In this document: one piece after another, positions 36,674 through 45,409 of the stretch
How positions within the stretch are numbered: position 1 is the first letter of the stretch
How the letters are laid out: every line of letters starts with the position of its first letter
Origin: Agrobacterium albertimagni AOL15
Lineage (GTDB): Bacteria; Pseudomonadota; Alphaproteobacteria; Rhizobiales; Rhizobiaceae
DNA length: 64,000 nucleotides
Reading direction: 5' to 3'
Assembly: GCF_000300855.1 (NCBI RefSeq)
Contig: NZ_ALJF01000019.1
Coordinates: forward strand, 92,679 to 156,678
Position numbers and translations under genes: made by a program
The notes under the pieces: model-generated
What the model was told of the DNA's origin: nothing
The model's database searches: none
What the model saw: only the letters and a program-made list of their open reading frames with translations

Positions 36674-37522
36674 TCAACCGGATTGGATAAACTGCCGAAT
36701 GAGCTCCGCAATCCACTCTGGTTGATCTTCCGGCGCAAAATGACCGCAGTCGTCGAGGATGGTCAGCTTTGCACCCGGGATCGCCGCCTGAAGCTTCTGC
36801 GCCCAATCAGGAACCTGCCACGCATCCTCTGCGCCCCAGATCAATTGCACCGGAACCCGGCCCAAATCCGAAAGCTTGTCGGCAGTTTCGAGGGTATGGA
36901 CGGAATCGTAGTGCCGGACCTGATGCTGGAAGAGGCTCGCCTGGCCGATGGGCCCTGAAATATAATCGAGATAGGTCTCGAGCGAACCGTCTTCGAAGCG
37001 CTGCGTGTAGTGGACGGCGCTCAGCAACCAGTTCCGGAAATGGGCACGATGATCGGCATCCGATGCCTTGATCAGGGCTTCGAGGCCCTGCTCCATTTGT
37101 TTCCTCGTCCTCGCAGAAGGATAGCTGTCGAAGCTGACCACATCGATCATTGTCAGCGACTTCAATCGGTCCGGATGAAAGACCGCAAACCTCTGGGCCA
37201 CTCCCCCGCCGATATCGTGGGCGACCAGGTGGAAGCGTTCGAGGCCCCAATGCCTCAGCATTTCCTGAAGAATGGCCACCTGACCGGAGATCGACGTATC
37301 CACCTGCGGGTCATGCGGGCGCTCCGATAGGCCAAAGCCCAGGAGATCGAACACATGGATCTTCAAACCGGCCTCCGCAAGACGCCGCCCGACATCACGC
37401 CAGATCAGCGACGAGGAAGGGGTCCCATGGAGAAGGACAACAGGTTCGCCATGCCCCTGAACACCTGCCGCAATCCGGTGGCCATCCACAAGAACCTGTT
37501 CGTTGATCAGGTGGTTTTCCAT
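36674..37522 (-). CDS. Alpha/beta hydrolase with Asp nucleophile (haloalkane dehalogenase/epoxide hydrolase type)
   Basis: A 282-residue alpha/beta-hydrolase. The oxyanion motif is VVLLHGTPSSSLIW, and the nucleophile elbow is LVAHDIGGGVAQ with Asp103 where esterases have Ser. The catalytic His is in DDCGHFAPED. An Asp nucleophile is the mark of haloalkane or fluoroacetate dehalogenases and epoxide hydrolases; the cap-domain residues that would separate these cannot be judged by eye. The start MENHLINEQV has GGAGG 5 bases upstream. It is convergent with the SDR gene. Confidence 0.83.
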   Translation of the reverse strand: MENHLINEQVLVDGHRIAAGVQGHGEPVVLLHGTPSSSLIWRDVGRRLAEAGLKIHVFDLLGFGLSERPHDPQVDTSISGQVAILQEMLRHWGLERFHLVAHDIGGGVAQRFAVFHPDRLKSLTMIDVVSFDSYPSARTRKQMEQGLEALIKASDADHRAHFRNWLLSAVHYTQRFEDGSLETYLDYISGPIGQASLFQHQVRHYDSVHTLETADKLSDLGRVPVQLIWGAEDAWQVPDWAQKLQAAIPGAKLTILDDCGHFAPEDQPEWIAELIRQFIQSG

Positions 37523-37670
37523 GCACACCTCCGCAATTGTCATTCCCGCTCGTCAAGCGGTACACCCGTGCAAAGCCGCGGTCGGGGCTAGATGTTCCAG
37601 CAAGCAGGCAACTGGAGAGAGAACCATCCTCGTTCGCCATGACCGCATGCTCCGCTCGGTTGGACGGCCG

Positions 37671-38399
37671 TCACCAGGCAACGGGCCCCTCCGGCGCGAC
37701 GAACTGGCCGGTCACCGAACTGTCGTCAAGCAAGGCGTATTGCACCGGAAGACGGGCCCCCTCGGTCGGCGTCATATAGCCATTGCCGCCAGTCAGATCC
37801 GTCTTCACATAGCCGGGTGCCACTGCGTTGACGGCGATCGACGTGCCTTTGAGCTCCGCCGCCAGCTGCACCGTCAGCATGTTGAGTGCCGCCTTGGAGG
37901 CGTTGTAGCCGATCAGCCGGGCCTCGTAATAAGGCGATGTCGGATCCCCGTTGATGGAGAGCGAACCCAGTGTCGTGGACAGGTTGACGATACGGCCAGC
38001 CTTCGAGTGACGCAGCAGCGGCAGCATGGCTTGCGTCACGCAGAACGCGCCGAGGAAATTGGTCTCCATCAGCCTCCGGACAGCCGCAATCCTTGCTCGC
38101 GTGGGCGGTCCATCTTCCGGATCGACAATGCCCGCATTGTTCACGAGGATATCCAGCCGACCATATCGGGCCGAAATCTCCCGCGCTGCGGCATCAATCG
38201 TCATCTCGTCGTTCAGATCGATGACCACGGCCTCGACGGCAAGCCCGGAAGCGGTCAGGGCATCGACGGCTGCCTGCCCGCGGGCCTTGTCCCGGGCGCC
38301 CAGCAATACCGTAGCGCCGGCCTGCGCCAACTGCTTTGCGATCTCGAAGCCGATGCCCTTGTTGGCACCGGTCACCAGTGCGATTTTCATATCCTTCAT
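37671..38399 (-). CDS. Short-chain dehydrogenase/reductase (carbonyl reductase type)
   Basis: A 242-residue SDR starting KIALVTGANKGIGFEIAKQ, with LVNNAGIVD, the catalytic Ser region IVNLSTTLGSL and YNASKAALN. The TGANKGIGxExxKQL pattern is typical of NADPH-dependent carbonyl reductases. The gene is divergent from a TetR regulator across 71 bases, a standard pairing for a reductase controlled by its own repressor. AAGGTGA precedes the first ATG by only 3-4 bases; the second ATG three codons on is possible. Confidence 0.9.
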   Translation of the reverse strand: MKDMKIALVTGANKGIGFEIAKQLAQAGATVLLGARDKARGQAAVDALTASGLAVEAVVIDLNDEMTIDAAAREISARYGRLDILVNNAGIVDPEDGPPTRARIAAVRRLMETNFLGAFCVTQAMLPLLRHSKAGRIVNLSTTLGSLSINGDPTSPYYEARLIGYNASKAALNMLTVQLAAELKGTSIAVNAVAPGYVKTDLTGGNGYMTPTEGARLPVQYALLDDSSVTGQFVAPEGPVAW

Positions 38400-38470
38400 A
38401 ATTCACCTTTGCAGAGAGGGACCATGCAGCGCTAAATATATGAAGGATCATTCGCGTTTGGGATTCGCAT

Positions 38471-39100
38471 ATGGATGTCTCTCCGCCCCGTCACCTGAAA
38501 GCCCGGAAAACGCCGCGGCAGGCCCGTTCGGCCTCCACGATCGACGCCATATTCGAGGCGACCATTCAGGTTTTGATCCGGGAGGGAACCCACCGCTTGA
38601 CGACCACGCGAGTAGCGGAGCGGGCCGGTGTTTCGGTCGGCACCATGTACCAGTATTTCCCACACAAGCAGGCTCTGCTCTATGCACTGAACGAACGCTA
38701 CCTCGACCGCCTGGCCGAGAAGATGGAACAGGTCTGCCTCGCACAGCATGGAAAATCGACGAGGGAGATGATCGAAGCGCTGGTGACCGCCTACTGGCAG
38801 GCAAAGATCGAAAGGCGTGACGTCACCCGGGCCCTCTACAGTTCTGCCGTCGAGCTCGACAACGAGGCGCTGATCGAGGCTTTCGCCAGACGCATGGACG
38901 CGGCGACCATGGCCATGCTGCAGAGCGCTCCGACGGCCAGTTACGGCGACATCGCTCTCGTCAATATCACCTTCCTCTCGGTCATCTTCGGAACTGTCCA
39001 GAACGTCTTCGAGCGCAACCTGCCCATGCCGGAGCAGGAGGCCATCCGCGAGCAACTGATAAGGATGTGTCTTTCCTATCTGGACATGTCCGGCGGCTGA
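38471..39100 (+). CDS. TetR-family transcriptional regulator
   Basis: A 209-residue TetR regulator. The N-terminal HTH is ARSASTIDAIFEATIQVLIREG followed by LTTTRVAERAGVSVGTMYQYFPHKQALLYAL, and the rest is an all-helical ligand and dimer domain. It is divergent from the carbonyl-reductase-type SDR gene, which it probably represses. The 71 bases between hold a weak dyad (ATGAAGGATCAT) that could be its operator. Confidence 0.9.
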   Translation: MDVSPPRHLKARKTPRQARSASTIDAIFEATIQVLIREGTHRLTTTRVAERAGVSVGTMYQYFPHKQALLYALNERYLDRLAEKMEQVCLAQHGKSTREMIEALVTAYWQAKIERRDVTRALYSSAVELDNEALIEAFARRMDAATMAMLQSAPTASYGDIALVNITFLSVIFGTVQNVFERNLPMPEQEAIREQLIRMCLSYLDMSGG

Positions 39101-39170
39101 TCCCACTTGGCGTGGCGAAAGCAGGCACGATCGCCCATGTGCCGGCCCAGAGAACCGAGGAACCGTTCCG

Positions 39171-40103
39171 ATGCTTCGAGACATGAGTGACACTCTGGCC
39201 TTTGTCGAAGTGGTCCAGCGAGGAAGTTTCACGGCGGCTGCAGAGACCTTGAGAACGTCGAAGGCTCGGGTCAGCAAGAAGGTCCAGGAGCTCGAGCAGC
39301 GACTGGGCGTCAAGCTGCTGCATCGAACGACGCGCAATATCCGATTGACCGAGGCAGGCTCGATCTATTTCGAACGATGCCGCGATCTCGCGAAGCTGAT
39401 CGGCGACGCCGAAAGCGCCGTCGAACAGGTGCATGGAAAGCCGTCCGGCTGGCTCCGGGTGACAGCACCCCACTGGCTCGTCACCAAATGCCTCGCGCCG
39501 CTCCTGGCCGGATTCCGCGAGGCCTATCCGGAGGTCAAGTTGCAGCTCCTGCTCGATCACGATGTCAAGAACATCGTGCACGAGGATATCGATGTGGCCT
39601 GCCGCCTCTGGAACGGCCCGATGCCCGATTCCAATCTCGCTGCCCGTCGCTTGGCAGAAATCCCGACAGGTCTTTATGCCTCTCGGCAGTATCTTCGAAA
39701 ACATGGACGTCCGGAGCACCCGTCGCAATTGAAGGACCATGCCAGCCTCGTGACGCAACTGTTCTACGGCCGGCCGGAGCATGCATGGCCGCTGACGAGA
39801 GAGAGCGACGTGACGGACTATCCGATCAACCCGACCGTCGTCTCCACCGACCCGGACGCACTGCTCGAATTCCTGGTCCGCGGACAGGGCATCCAACTGA
39901 CCAACCCCCACCTTGTCCATGCTGCGGTTGCCTCCGGCGAGGTGGTCCGCATCCTGCCCGAATGGTCCGGACCGAGCGCAACCTTGTACGCCGTCAGAGC
40001 AGGTGGACGCGTCCAGCCGCTCAAGGTGAGAGCCTTCATCGACTACCTGAGCGAACACCTCGGCGAAGTGTTGCAGGTCTCTGACGGGAGCAATTCGAGA
40101 TAG
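39171..40103 (+). CDS. LysR-family transcriptional regulator
   Basis: A 310-residue LysR regulator. The HTH is LAFVEVVQRGSFTAAAETLRTSKARVSKKVQELEQRLGVKLLHRTTRNIRLTEAG-like over residues 9-65, followed by a periplasmic-binding-like effector domain (LRVTAPHWLVTKCLAPLLAGF). The length is standard. GAGGA lies 9 bases upstream of the ATG; a second ATG four codons on is an alternative. It lies upstream of the Tat-exported metallo-beta-lactamase-fold gene on the same strand (138-base gap) and may control it. Confidence 0.9.
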   Translation: MLRDMSDTLAFVEVVQRGSFTAAAETLRTSKARVSKKVQELEQRLGVKLLHRTTRNIRLTEAGSIYFERCRDLAKLIGDAESAVEQVHGKPSGWLRVTAPHWLVTKCLAPLLAGFREAYPEVKLQLLLDHDVKNIVHEDIDVACRLWNGPMPDSNLAARRLAEIPTGLYASRQYLRKHGRPEHPSQLKDHASLVTQLFYGRPEHAWPLTRESDVTDYPINPTVVSTDPDALLEFLVRGQGIQLTNPHLVHAAVASGEVVRILPEWSGPSATLYAVRAGGRVQPLKVRAFIDYLSEHLGEVLQVSDGSNSR

Positions 40104-40241
40104 GACTGATTGTCGCCAGATCGTTGACGGCGCGATCCGGTTTCGAGGCCTAATCGCATGGCGGCCATCTGCTTACCTTCGTCCTTGCAAGCGCCGTGCC
40201 TCGGACTGTCCGAGCGCGGTGCAGATGGATGAAGGACAACC

Positions 40242-41234
40242 ATGAACAACATAACAAGACGAAACGTGCTCAAGGGCGCGTCGACACTGGCGGCTGTCGC
40301 AGCGCTGGCGACTGTGCCCTCCCTCGCCTTCGCGGCCGCTCCCAGGCAGCATTTCCAGGCGCCGGGCTTGTACAGGACGGCGTTGGGTGATCTGGAGATC
40401 ACCGCCCTGCTCGACGGCACCCTGCCCCTGCCGCTTCCCGAGATGTACCGCGATGTCATCGCCGAGGATGCTGCCCGGCTACTGCGCGGCGCCCATCGCG
40501 ACATCCCGACGGACACCTCCGTGAACGCATTCCTGGTGAATGACGGCGAAAAACTCGTCCTCATCGACGCCGGTACGGGAGCCTATCTTGGTCCGGAGGC
40601 CGGGCATCTTCTGAAAAACCTCGAAGCCTCCGGCTACACCGCATCCCAGATCGATCATGTCATCCTGACCCATGTGCATACCGATCACTCCGGCGGACTG
40701 ATCAAGGACGGCGAGATCCTGTTTGAAAATGCAGTCCTGCACGTGCCCGACCGTGAGCTGCAGTTCTGGCTGAAAACCAAGCCGGAAGCGCGGCCGGACG
40801 GCTTGAATCCGCAACTCTTCAAGGAGGCAGAAGAGTGCCTGCGCCCCTATCTGCAGCGGGGCCGACTGGAAACCTTTGCGGATGACGGCGAGGTCATTGC
40901 CGGCTTCCGTTCGATCCTGCGACCCGGACACACCCCCGGCCATAGCTCTATCGTGGTCCAAGGCGGAGGACGGACGCTCGTTTTCTGGGGCGACATCACC
41001 CATGGCGACATCGTCCAGTTCGAGCAGCCGGAGGTCACGATCGAGTTCGACGTCGATCGACCGACAGCCGTGCAATCGCGCCGTAAAGCCTTCACGGAAT
41101 CGGTCGCTGAAGGCTATCTCGTCGCCGGCGCCCATATCGCATTCCCCGGCATCGGCCATGTCTTGCAGGACGGCGGGCACTTCGACTGGATGCCCGTGAA
41201 CTATTCCGACGGCGAAGGCGGTCTGATCAGATAG
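40242..41234 (+). CDS. Tat-exported metallo-beta-lactamase-fold hydrolase
   Basis: A 330-residue MBL-fold protein with a twin-arginine signal (ITRRNVLKGASTLAAVAALA, cleavage near AFAA). The zinc motif is THVHTDHSGG (HxHxDH), with further ligands expected in RPGHTPGHS and in the Asp/His of FWGDITH. The family includes lactonases that open acyl-homoserine lactones, sulfatases and other esterases. Tat export indicates the metal is loaded in the cytoplasm before secretion to the periplasm. AAGGA lies 5 bases upstream of the ATG. Confidence 0.88.
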   Translation: MNNITRRNVLKGASTLAAVAALATVPSLAFAAAPRQHFQAPGLYRTALGDLEITALLDGTLPLPLPEMYRDVIAEDAARLLRGAHRDIPTDTSVNAFLVNDGEKLVLIDAGTGAYLGPEAGHLLKNLEASGYTASQIDHVILTHVHTDHSGGLIKDGEILFENAVLHVPDRELQFWLKTKPEARPDGLNPQLFKEAEECLRPYLQRGRLETFADDGEVIAGFRSILRPGHTPGHSSIVVQGGGRTLVFWGDITHGDIVQFEQPEVTIEFDVDRPTAVQSRRKAFTESVAEGYLVAGAHIAFPGIGHVLQDGGHFDWMPVNYSDGEGGLIR

Positions 41235-41242
41235 GACCGTCT

Positions 41243-41271
41243 GTCTCCGGCCCGATCGCTGGGCCGGAGAC
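41243..41271 (+). terminator. Strong hairpin after the MBL-fold gene
   Basis: Perfect 11-base arms GTCTCCGGCCC / GGGCCGGAGAC around a 7-base loop, starting 9 bases past the stop. It lies in the convergent gap with the aldo/keto reductase-RidA gene and could end both transcripts. There is no U-run. Confidence 0.55.
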
Positions 41272-41318
41272 CGCAGTATTGAAGAACCACTTCCGCGCGA
41301 AACGGATTTCCATTGAAC

Positions 41319-42788
41319 CTAAACCACGGCTTCCGCTTCGATCTCGACTTCATAGTCACCGACAAGGGCACCGGCTTCGATCAGGGTGTTCGCCGGAAGG
41401 ACCTCGGAGAAGAAGCGGCCATGGGCACGAGAGACGGGCTCCCATTGTGACGCATCTTTGAGATAGATGCGCGTGCGGACGACATCCTCCATCTTGCCTC
41501 CGAGAGCGGAGATGGAAGCCGCGATCTTGTCGAGAATATAGGTTGCCTGGGCGCCCGGATCGCCGGGTGCCACACAACGGTTACTGCCGTGGGTCGCAGT
41601 CGTGCCCGACACCAGGATCCGGTCACCGATGCGCACAGCCCGGCTGTAGCCGGCCAGCGGTTCCCAGATGCTGCCGGAGGAAACCCGCATGCGATCCTCG
41701 CGCCCCGGCACAGGAACCGCCTTGTAGACGGACGGGATCGCATCGAGATGATGGCTGAGGTCGCCGGATGCCGTGAGGAACGGAGGCTTGCGATACTCAT
41801 CGCCGCAATCGCCCGGAATGGCGGTGCTCTCTGCAAAGGCGCTGCCGAGCAGAGCCTTGTCATCCACATCCAGTTCGAAACTGAAGACCTTCAGGTTGTC
41901 ATTGCGATGTTCGTTCTCACCCAATCTTGCACCGATAATCGTCGCGGCAACGGCCGGATGTTCGAGCACCCAGCGGCTCGCCACATTGGAGATCGAGACC
42001 CCGTGCTTGCGGGCGATCGTCGATGCTGCCCGAAGAATACCCTGATAGACGGCCCATCCGCCGGCCGTATCGATGAAACGCTTGTATTTCGAGCGGCTCC
42101 AGTCGGGGATGGACGCGGGCTCCGGCTTACCAAGCCACTTCTCCGACAGGAAGCCGCCGCAGAGCGTGCCATAGGCCAGAAGCTTCACGCCGCGACTGAG
42201 GCATAGCGCCGACAAGTTGCCGGCAGCGCGCCTGTCGATCAGGGAGAAGGAGACCTGGTTACTGGCGATCTCGACCCCGTCTGACAGCGCGAGATTGAGA
42301 TGCGCAGCATCGAAATTGGTAAGGCCCAGGGCGCCGATCAGCCCCTCCTCCTTCATCGCCTGCATTTCATGCAGCGCATCGAGCCATGCCGGATGTTCGA
42401 AAGTCCACCAATGAAACTGCAACAGATCGACCTTGTCGACGCCAAGGCGGCCGAGTCTCTCCTCCACACCCCGGCGCACCACATCGCGCGTCATCGGACC
42501 AGGCTCCGGGCACCATTTGGTGAAGGCAACCGGACGCTTCTCGCCAGCCGCATAGCGCTTCAGGAGATGGCCGGTGATGATCTCCGCCGATCCATAGTGA
42601 TCGGCCATGTCGAAACTGTCGAACCCGGCCTCCGCATAGGCCTGAAGTGCATCAGCCCCCTGCACCGGATCGACAGTGGCACCATTCTTTTCGATGTCGG
42701 CAACCTGCCACAGGCCGCAGACGAGCCGGCTGATCGACAGGTCCGGGGTGAGATGGATGCGCTCGGGATGCTGGGACACGGAGATCAT
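41319..42788 (-). CDS. Aldo/keto reductase-RidA fusion protein
   Basis: A 489-residue fusion. Residues 1 to about 335 are an aldo/keto reductase with the full catalytic tetrad D60, Y65 (FDMADHYG), K91 (AFTKW) and H126 (LQFHWW). Residues 371-489 are a RidA-type domain (GYSRAVRIGDRILVSGTTATHG, ILDKIAASISALGGKMEDVVRTRIYLKD, YEVEIEAEAVV). In the RidA part the position of the usual catalytic Arg before VEIEA appears to be Ala or Gly, so imine hydrolase activity is doubtful. It starts 10 bases after the livM-type permease stop and so belongs to the transporter operon. A paralogous reductase without RidA is encoded at 47394-48440. Confidence 0.88.
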   Translation of the reverse strand: MISVSQHPERIHLTPDLSISRLVCGLWQVADIEKNGATVDPVQGADALQAYAEAGFDSFDMADHYGSAEIITGHLLKRYAAGEKRPVAFTKWCPEPGPMTRDVVRRGVEERLGRLGVDKVDLLQFHWWTFEHPAWLDALHEMQAMKEEGLIGALGLTNFDAAHLNLALSDGVEIASNQVSFSLIDRRAAGNLSALCLSRGVKLLAYGTLCGGFLSEKWLGKPEPASIPDWSRSKYKRFIDTAGGWAVYQGILRAASTIARKHGVSISNVASRWVLEHPAVAATIIGARLGENEHRNDNLKVFSFELDVDDKALLGSAFAESTAIPGDCGDEYRKPPFLTASGDLSHHLDAIPSVYKAVPVPGREDRMRVSSGSIWEPLAGYSRAVRIGDRILVSGTTATHGSNRCVAPGDPGAQATYILDKIAASISALGGKMEDVVRTRIYLKDASQWEPVSRAHGRFFSEVLPANTLIEAGALVGDYEVEIEAEAVV

Positions 42789-42798
42789 TCCTCGATGG

Positions 42799-43758
42799 TC
42801 AGGATTGTTTGTTGCGGCTAAGGCGCGCGAGCGGGCTCACCTCGCCGAACAGGCCGCGCGGACGCAGCAAAAGCATGAGGCAGAGCCCGACGCCGATGGC
42901 GACGATCTGCAAGGCGGCCGCCCGCGCCTGTTCCTCTGGCGGCACGAAGGCCGAGACGGCAGCAGCCGTCAGCGCCCAGAGCCCCCAGACGAGAATGGCA
43001 CCGGCAATCGCACCGCGATTGTTGCCGGAGCCGCCAACGATCAACATGGCCCAGACCTGAAAGGTGAGAACCGGCATGTAATTGTCGGGCGCGATGAAGC
43101 CGATGAAATGTGCCTGGGCGGCCCCGGCAAGGCCCATGATGGCGCCGCCGACGGTAAACGCCTGCAAGCGAAAGCGGACAGGCCGCTTGCCGAGCGCCTG
43201 CGCGGCAGTCTCATCTTCGCGGATCGCCCGCAAGACGCGCCCCCAGGGGCTGCGCGACAGATGTTGCAGACCGAGATAGAGCACCAGCACGACAAGGGCC
43301 ATGAGCCCACAATTAGCCAGACTGAAAAGCAGCGCGTCGCCCTGCAGGTCGGCAAAAGGCCGCGGAATGAAGCCGATCCCGAAGGATCCGCCGGTGACGC
43401 TCTGCAGGTTGAGCATGCAGAGCTGGACGGTGACAGCGACCCCGAAGGTTGCGATGGCCAGATAGTCGGCTCTCAGACGGATGGTCAGCGCGCCGACGGC
43501 CCAGGAAAGCGCTCCCGAAACGACGGCAGCCCCCAGCCAGCCAACGGCGATCGGCATGCCGAAGCCGCCAAAGCGCTCTGCCGTATCAGGTGTCGTCAGA
43601 ATGGCCGAGGTATAGGCACCGACCGCGACGAATGCGGCGATACCGACATTGAACAAACCCGTCATGCCCCACTGAACATTCAGCCCCAGGCAGATGATCG
43701 CATAGGTGAAAGCCATGGTCAGGAAGAAGGCGCCATAGGCGATAAGATCGATGCTCAT
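42799..43758 (-). CDS. Branched-chain amino-acid-type ABC permease (LivM)
   Basis: A 319-residue permease starting MSIDLIAYGAFFLTMAFTYAIICLGLNVQWGMTG-like; the motif GLFNVGIAAFVAVGAYTSAIL and the EAA-like SRSPWGRVLRAIREDETAAQALGK are typical of LivM. The frame is open for another 360 codons upstream, but that part is the shadow of the LivH gene. The start chosen overlaps the LivH stop by 4 bases (ATGA). It is the fourth gene of the livGFHM-like operon. Confidence 0.92.
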   Translation of the reverse strand: MSIDLIAYGAFFLTMAFTYAIICLGLNVQWGMTGLFNVGIAAFVAVGAYTSAILTTPDTAERFGGFGMPIAVGWLGAAVVSGALSWAVGALTIRLRADYLAIATFGVAVTVQLCMLNLQSVTGGSFGIGFIPRPFADLQGDALLFSLANCGLMALVVLVLYLGLQHLSRSPWGRVLRAIREDETAAQALGKRPVRFRLQAFTVGGAIMGLAGAAQAHFIGFIAPDNYMPVLTFQVWAMLIVGGSGNNRGAIAGAILVWGLWALTAAAVSAFVPPEEQARAAALQIVAIGVGLCLMLLLRPRGLFGEVSPLARLSRNKQS

Positions 43759-44666
43759 GTCGCTTTTCCGAACAGGCCGCGGGGGCGGACGAGAAGAACC
43801 GCAATCAGGATGGCAAAAGACACAGCCGCCCGCCATTCCGCCCCGATGAGCTGGACCGTAAAGGCTTCCGAAAGGCCGATGAACAGGCCGGCAATCATGG
43901 CGCCCGGGACCGAGCCGATCCCTCCGAGAATGGCGGCCGCAAACAGGGGCAGCAGAAGGTCGTGCCCGAGATAGGGGCGGATCTGAATGATCAACCCGCT
44001 CATAATGCCGGCGATACAGGCGAGTGCGGCGCCCAGAAACCAGGCCGTGCGGATAACCCGGCGGACATCGATGCCCGCGATACCAGCAAGGCCGGGATTT
44101 TCGCTGACCGCGCGCATGGCCCGGCCGATATCGGTCCGCGTCATGACGAGATGCACGATGATGACAGAGACCAGCGCCACAGCCAGCATGGCCAACTGGT
44201 CCGGCGTTGCTCTGAGACCAAGTCCGAGCTTCATGGCAATCTGCAGCGCCTGGCTGAAATAGGCGGGCTTCGAGGTAAACAGGAATTCGAGCAGACTGCG
44301 CAAAGCCAGCGACGCGCCAAAGCTTGCCATGACCATGATGATGATGGCGCTGCCGCGTCGCCGGAAGCTCGAAAACAGCGCGGCATCCAAGGCAAGCGCC
44401 AGGAGCCCCGTCAATGCGATGGCGAGCACCGCTGCGATCGGAAGCGACCACCCGAACGAGAACGGCCCGAGCGGCGTGGTAAGCCCTGCTGCCAACACGC
44501 CAAGCGCACTGCTGATGCCCAGTGCGAGATAGGCACCCCAGGACAGAAGTTCCCCATGGGCAAAATTGGAGAAGCGCAGGATCGAATAGGTGAGCGTGAC
44601 GCCGACCGCGCCCAGCCCGATGATTGCCCCTGCAATCAGCCCGTCCATCAGGAATTGCGGGTTCAT
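43755..44666 (-). CDS. Branched-chain amino-acid-type ABC permease (LivH)
   Basis: A 303-residue permease with the LivH hallmarks GLIAGAIIGLGAVGVTLTYSILRFSNFAHGELL, TDIGRAMRAVSENPGLAGIAGID and the end LVRPRGLFGKAT. About eight hydrophobic segments are seen. It overlaps both neighbours by 4 bases. Confidence 0.93.
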   Translation of the reverse strand: MNPQFLMDGLIAGAIIGLGAVGVTLTYSILRFSNFAHGELLSWGAYLALGISSALGVLAAGLTTPLGPFSFGWSLPIAAVLAIALTGLLALALDAALFSSFRRRGSAIIIMVMASFGASLALRSLLEFLFTSKPAYFSQALQIAMKLGLGLRATPDQLAMLAVALVSVIIVHLVMTRTDIGRAMRAVSENPGLAGIAGIDVRRVIRTAWFLGAALACIAGIMSGLIIQIRPYLGHDLLLPLFAAAILGGIGSVPGAMIAGLFIGLSEAFTVQLIGAEWRAAVSFAILIAVLLVRPRGLFGKAT

Positions 44667-45409
44667 GGCGTCCTCTCCAGGCCACTGCGGCTCGTCGTGC
44701 CGAGATAGATCTGTCCGACGAGCGGATCATCGGCGAGATCGGCAGGTGTTCCCTCGTGGCGGATCTGCCCTTCGGCCAGAATGACGGCGCGATCGGCAAT
44801 CGCCATGGCTGCCTTGACGTTCTGCTCGACCAGAACAACCGTCACGCCCTCGCCATTGATGCGCTTGAGCATGGAAAAGACCTCGCCGACGATCTTTGGC
44901 GAGAGCCCAGCGGATGGCTCGTCGAGGATAAGAACGGGCGGATTGAGCGCCAGCGCGCGCGCCACCGCCAGCATCTGCCGCTGACCACCGGAGAGCGCGC
45001 CCGCCAGCCGTTTCGGCTTGACGGCGAGATCCGGAAAGCGGGTCAGCATCGTCTCGATGGCGAGGTTACGTTGCGATTTCGGCAGGAGCGACACCGCGAT
45101 CTGGAGGTTTTCCAAAATGCTCATGCTGGCAAAGACATTCTCCGTCTGCGGCACGAAGGCGAGACCCTCAGCCAATTTGCGGTGCGGCGCGACATCCGTG
45201 ATATCCCGGCCTGCCAGATGTATCAGACCCGAATGCACCGGCACCATGCCAGCGATCGCCTTGACGAAAGTGGATTTGCCAGCACCGTTCGGCCCCAAGA
45301 GGATCACGAGTTCGCCCTGTGCGACGGAAAAATCGACGCCGCGAACAATGGGAAGGTCCGGCTCATAGCCCGCGACCAGCGCCGAGGTTGTGAGAACCGG
45401 ATCGATCAT
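44663..45409 (-). CDS. Branched-chain amino-acid-type ABC ATPase (LivF)
   Basis: A 248-residue ATPase with Walker A GPNGAGKST, FVPQTENVFASMSILENL, signature LSGGQRQMLAVARAL and Walker B ILDEPSAGLSPKIV, then the LivF-specific LVEQNVKAAMAIADRAVILAEG. It overlaps LivG and LivH genes by 4 bases each. Confidence 0.93.
   Translation of the reverse strand: MIDPVLTTSALVAGYEPDLPIVRGVDFSVAQGELVILLGPNGAGKSTFVKAIAGMVPVHSGLIHLAGRDITDVAPHRKLAEGLAFVPQTENVFASMSILENLQIAVSLLPKSQRNLAIETMLTRFPDLAVKPKRLAGALSGGQRQMLAVARALALNPPVLILDEPSAGLSPKIVGEVFSMLKRINGEGVTVVLVEQNVKAAMAIADRAVILAEGQIRHEGTPADLADDPLVGQIYLGTTSRSGLERTP

Noticed and set aside
43759..44838. N-terminal extension of the LivM permease to 679 residues
   Set aside because: The added part is an Arg/Pro-rich shadow of the LivH gene; LivM homology starts exactly at the ATG overlapping the LivH stop.
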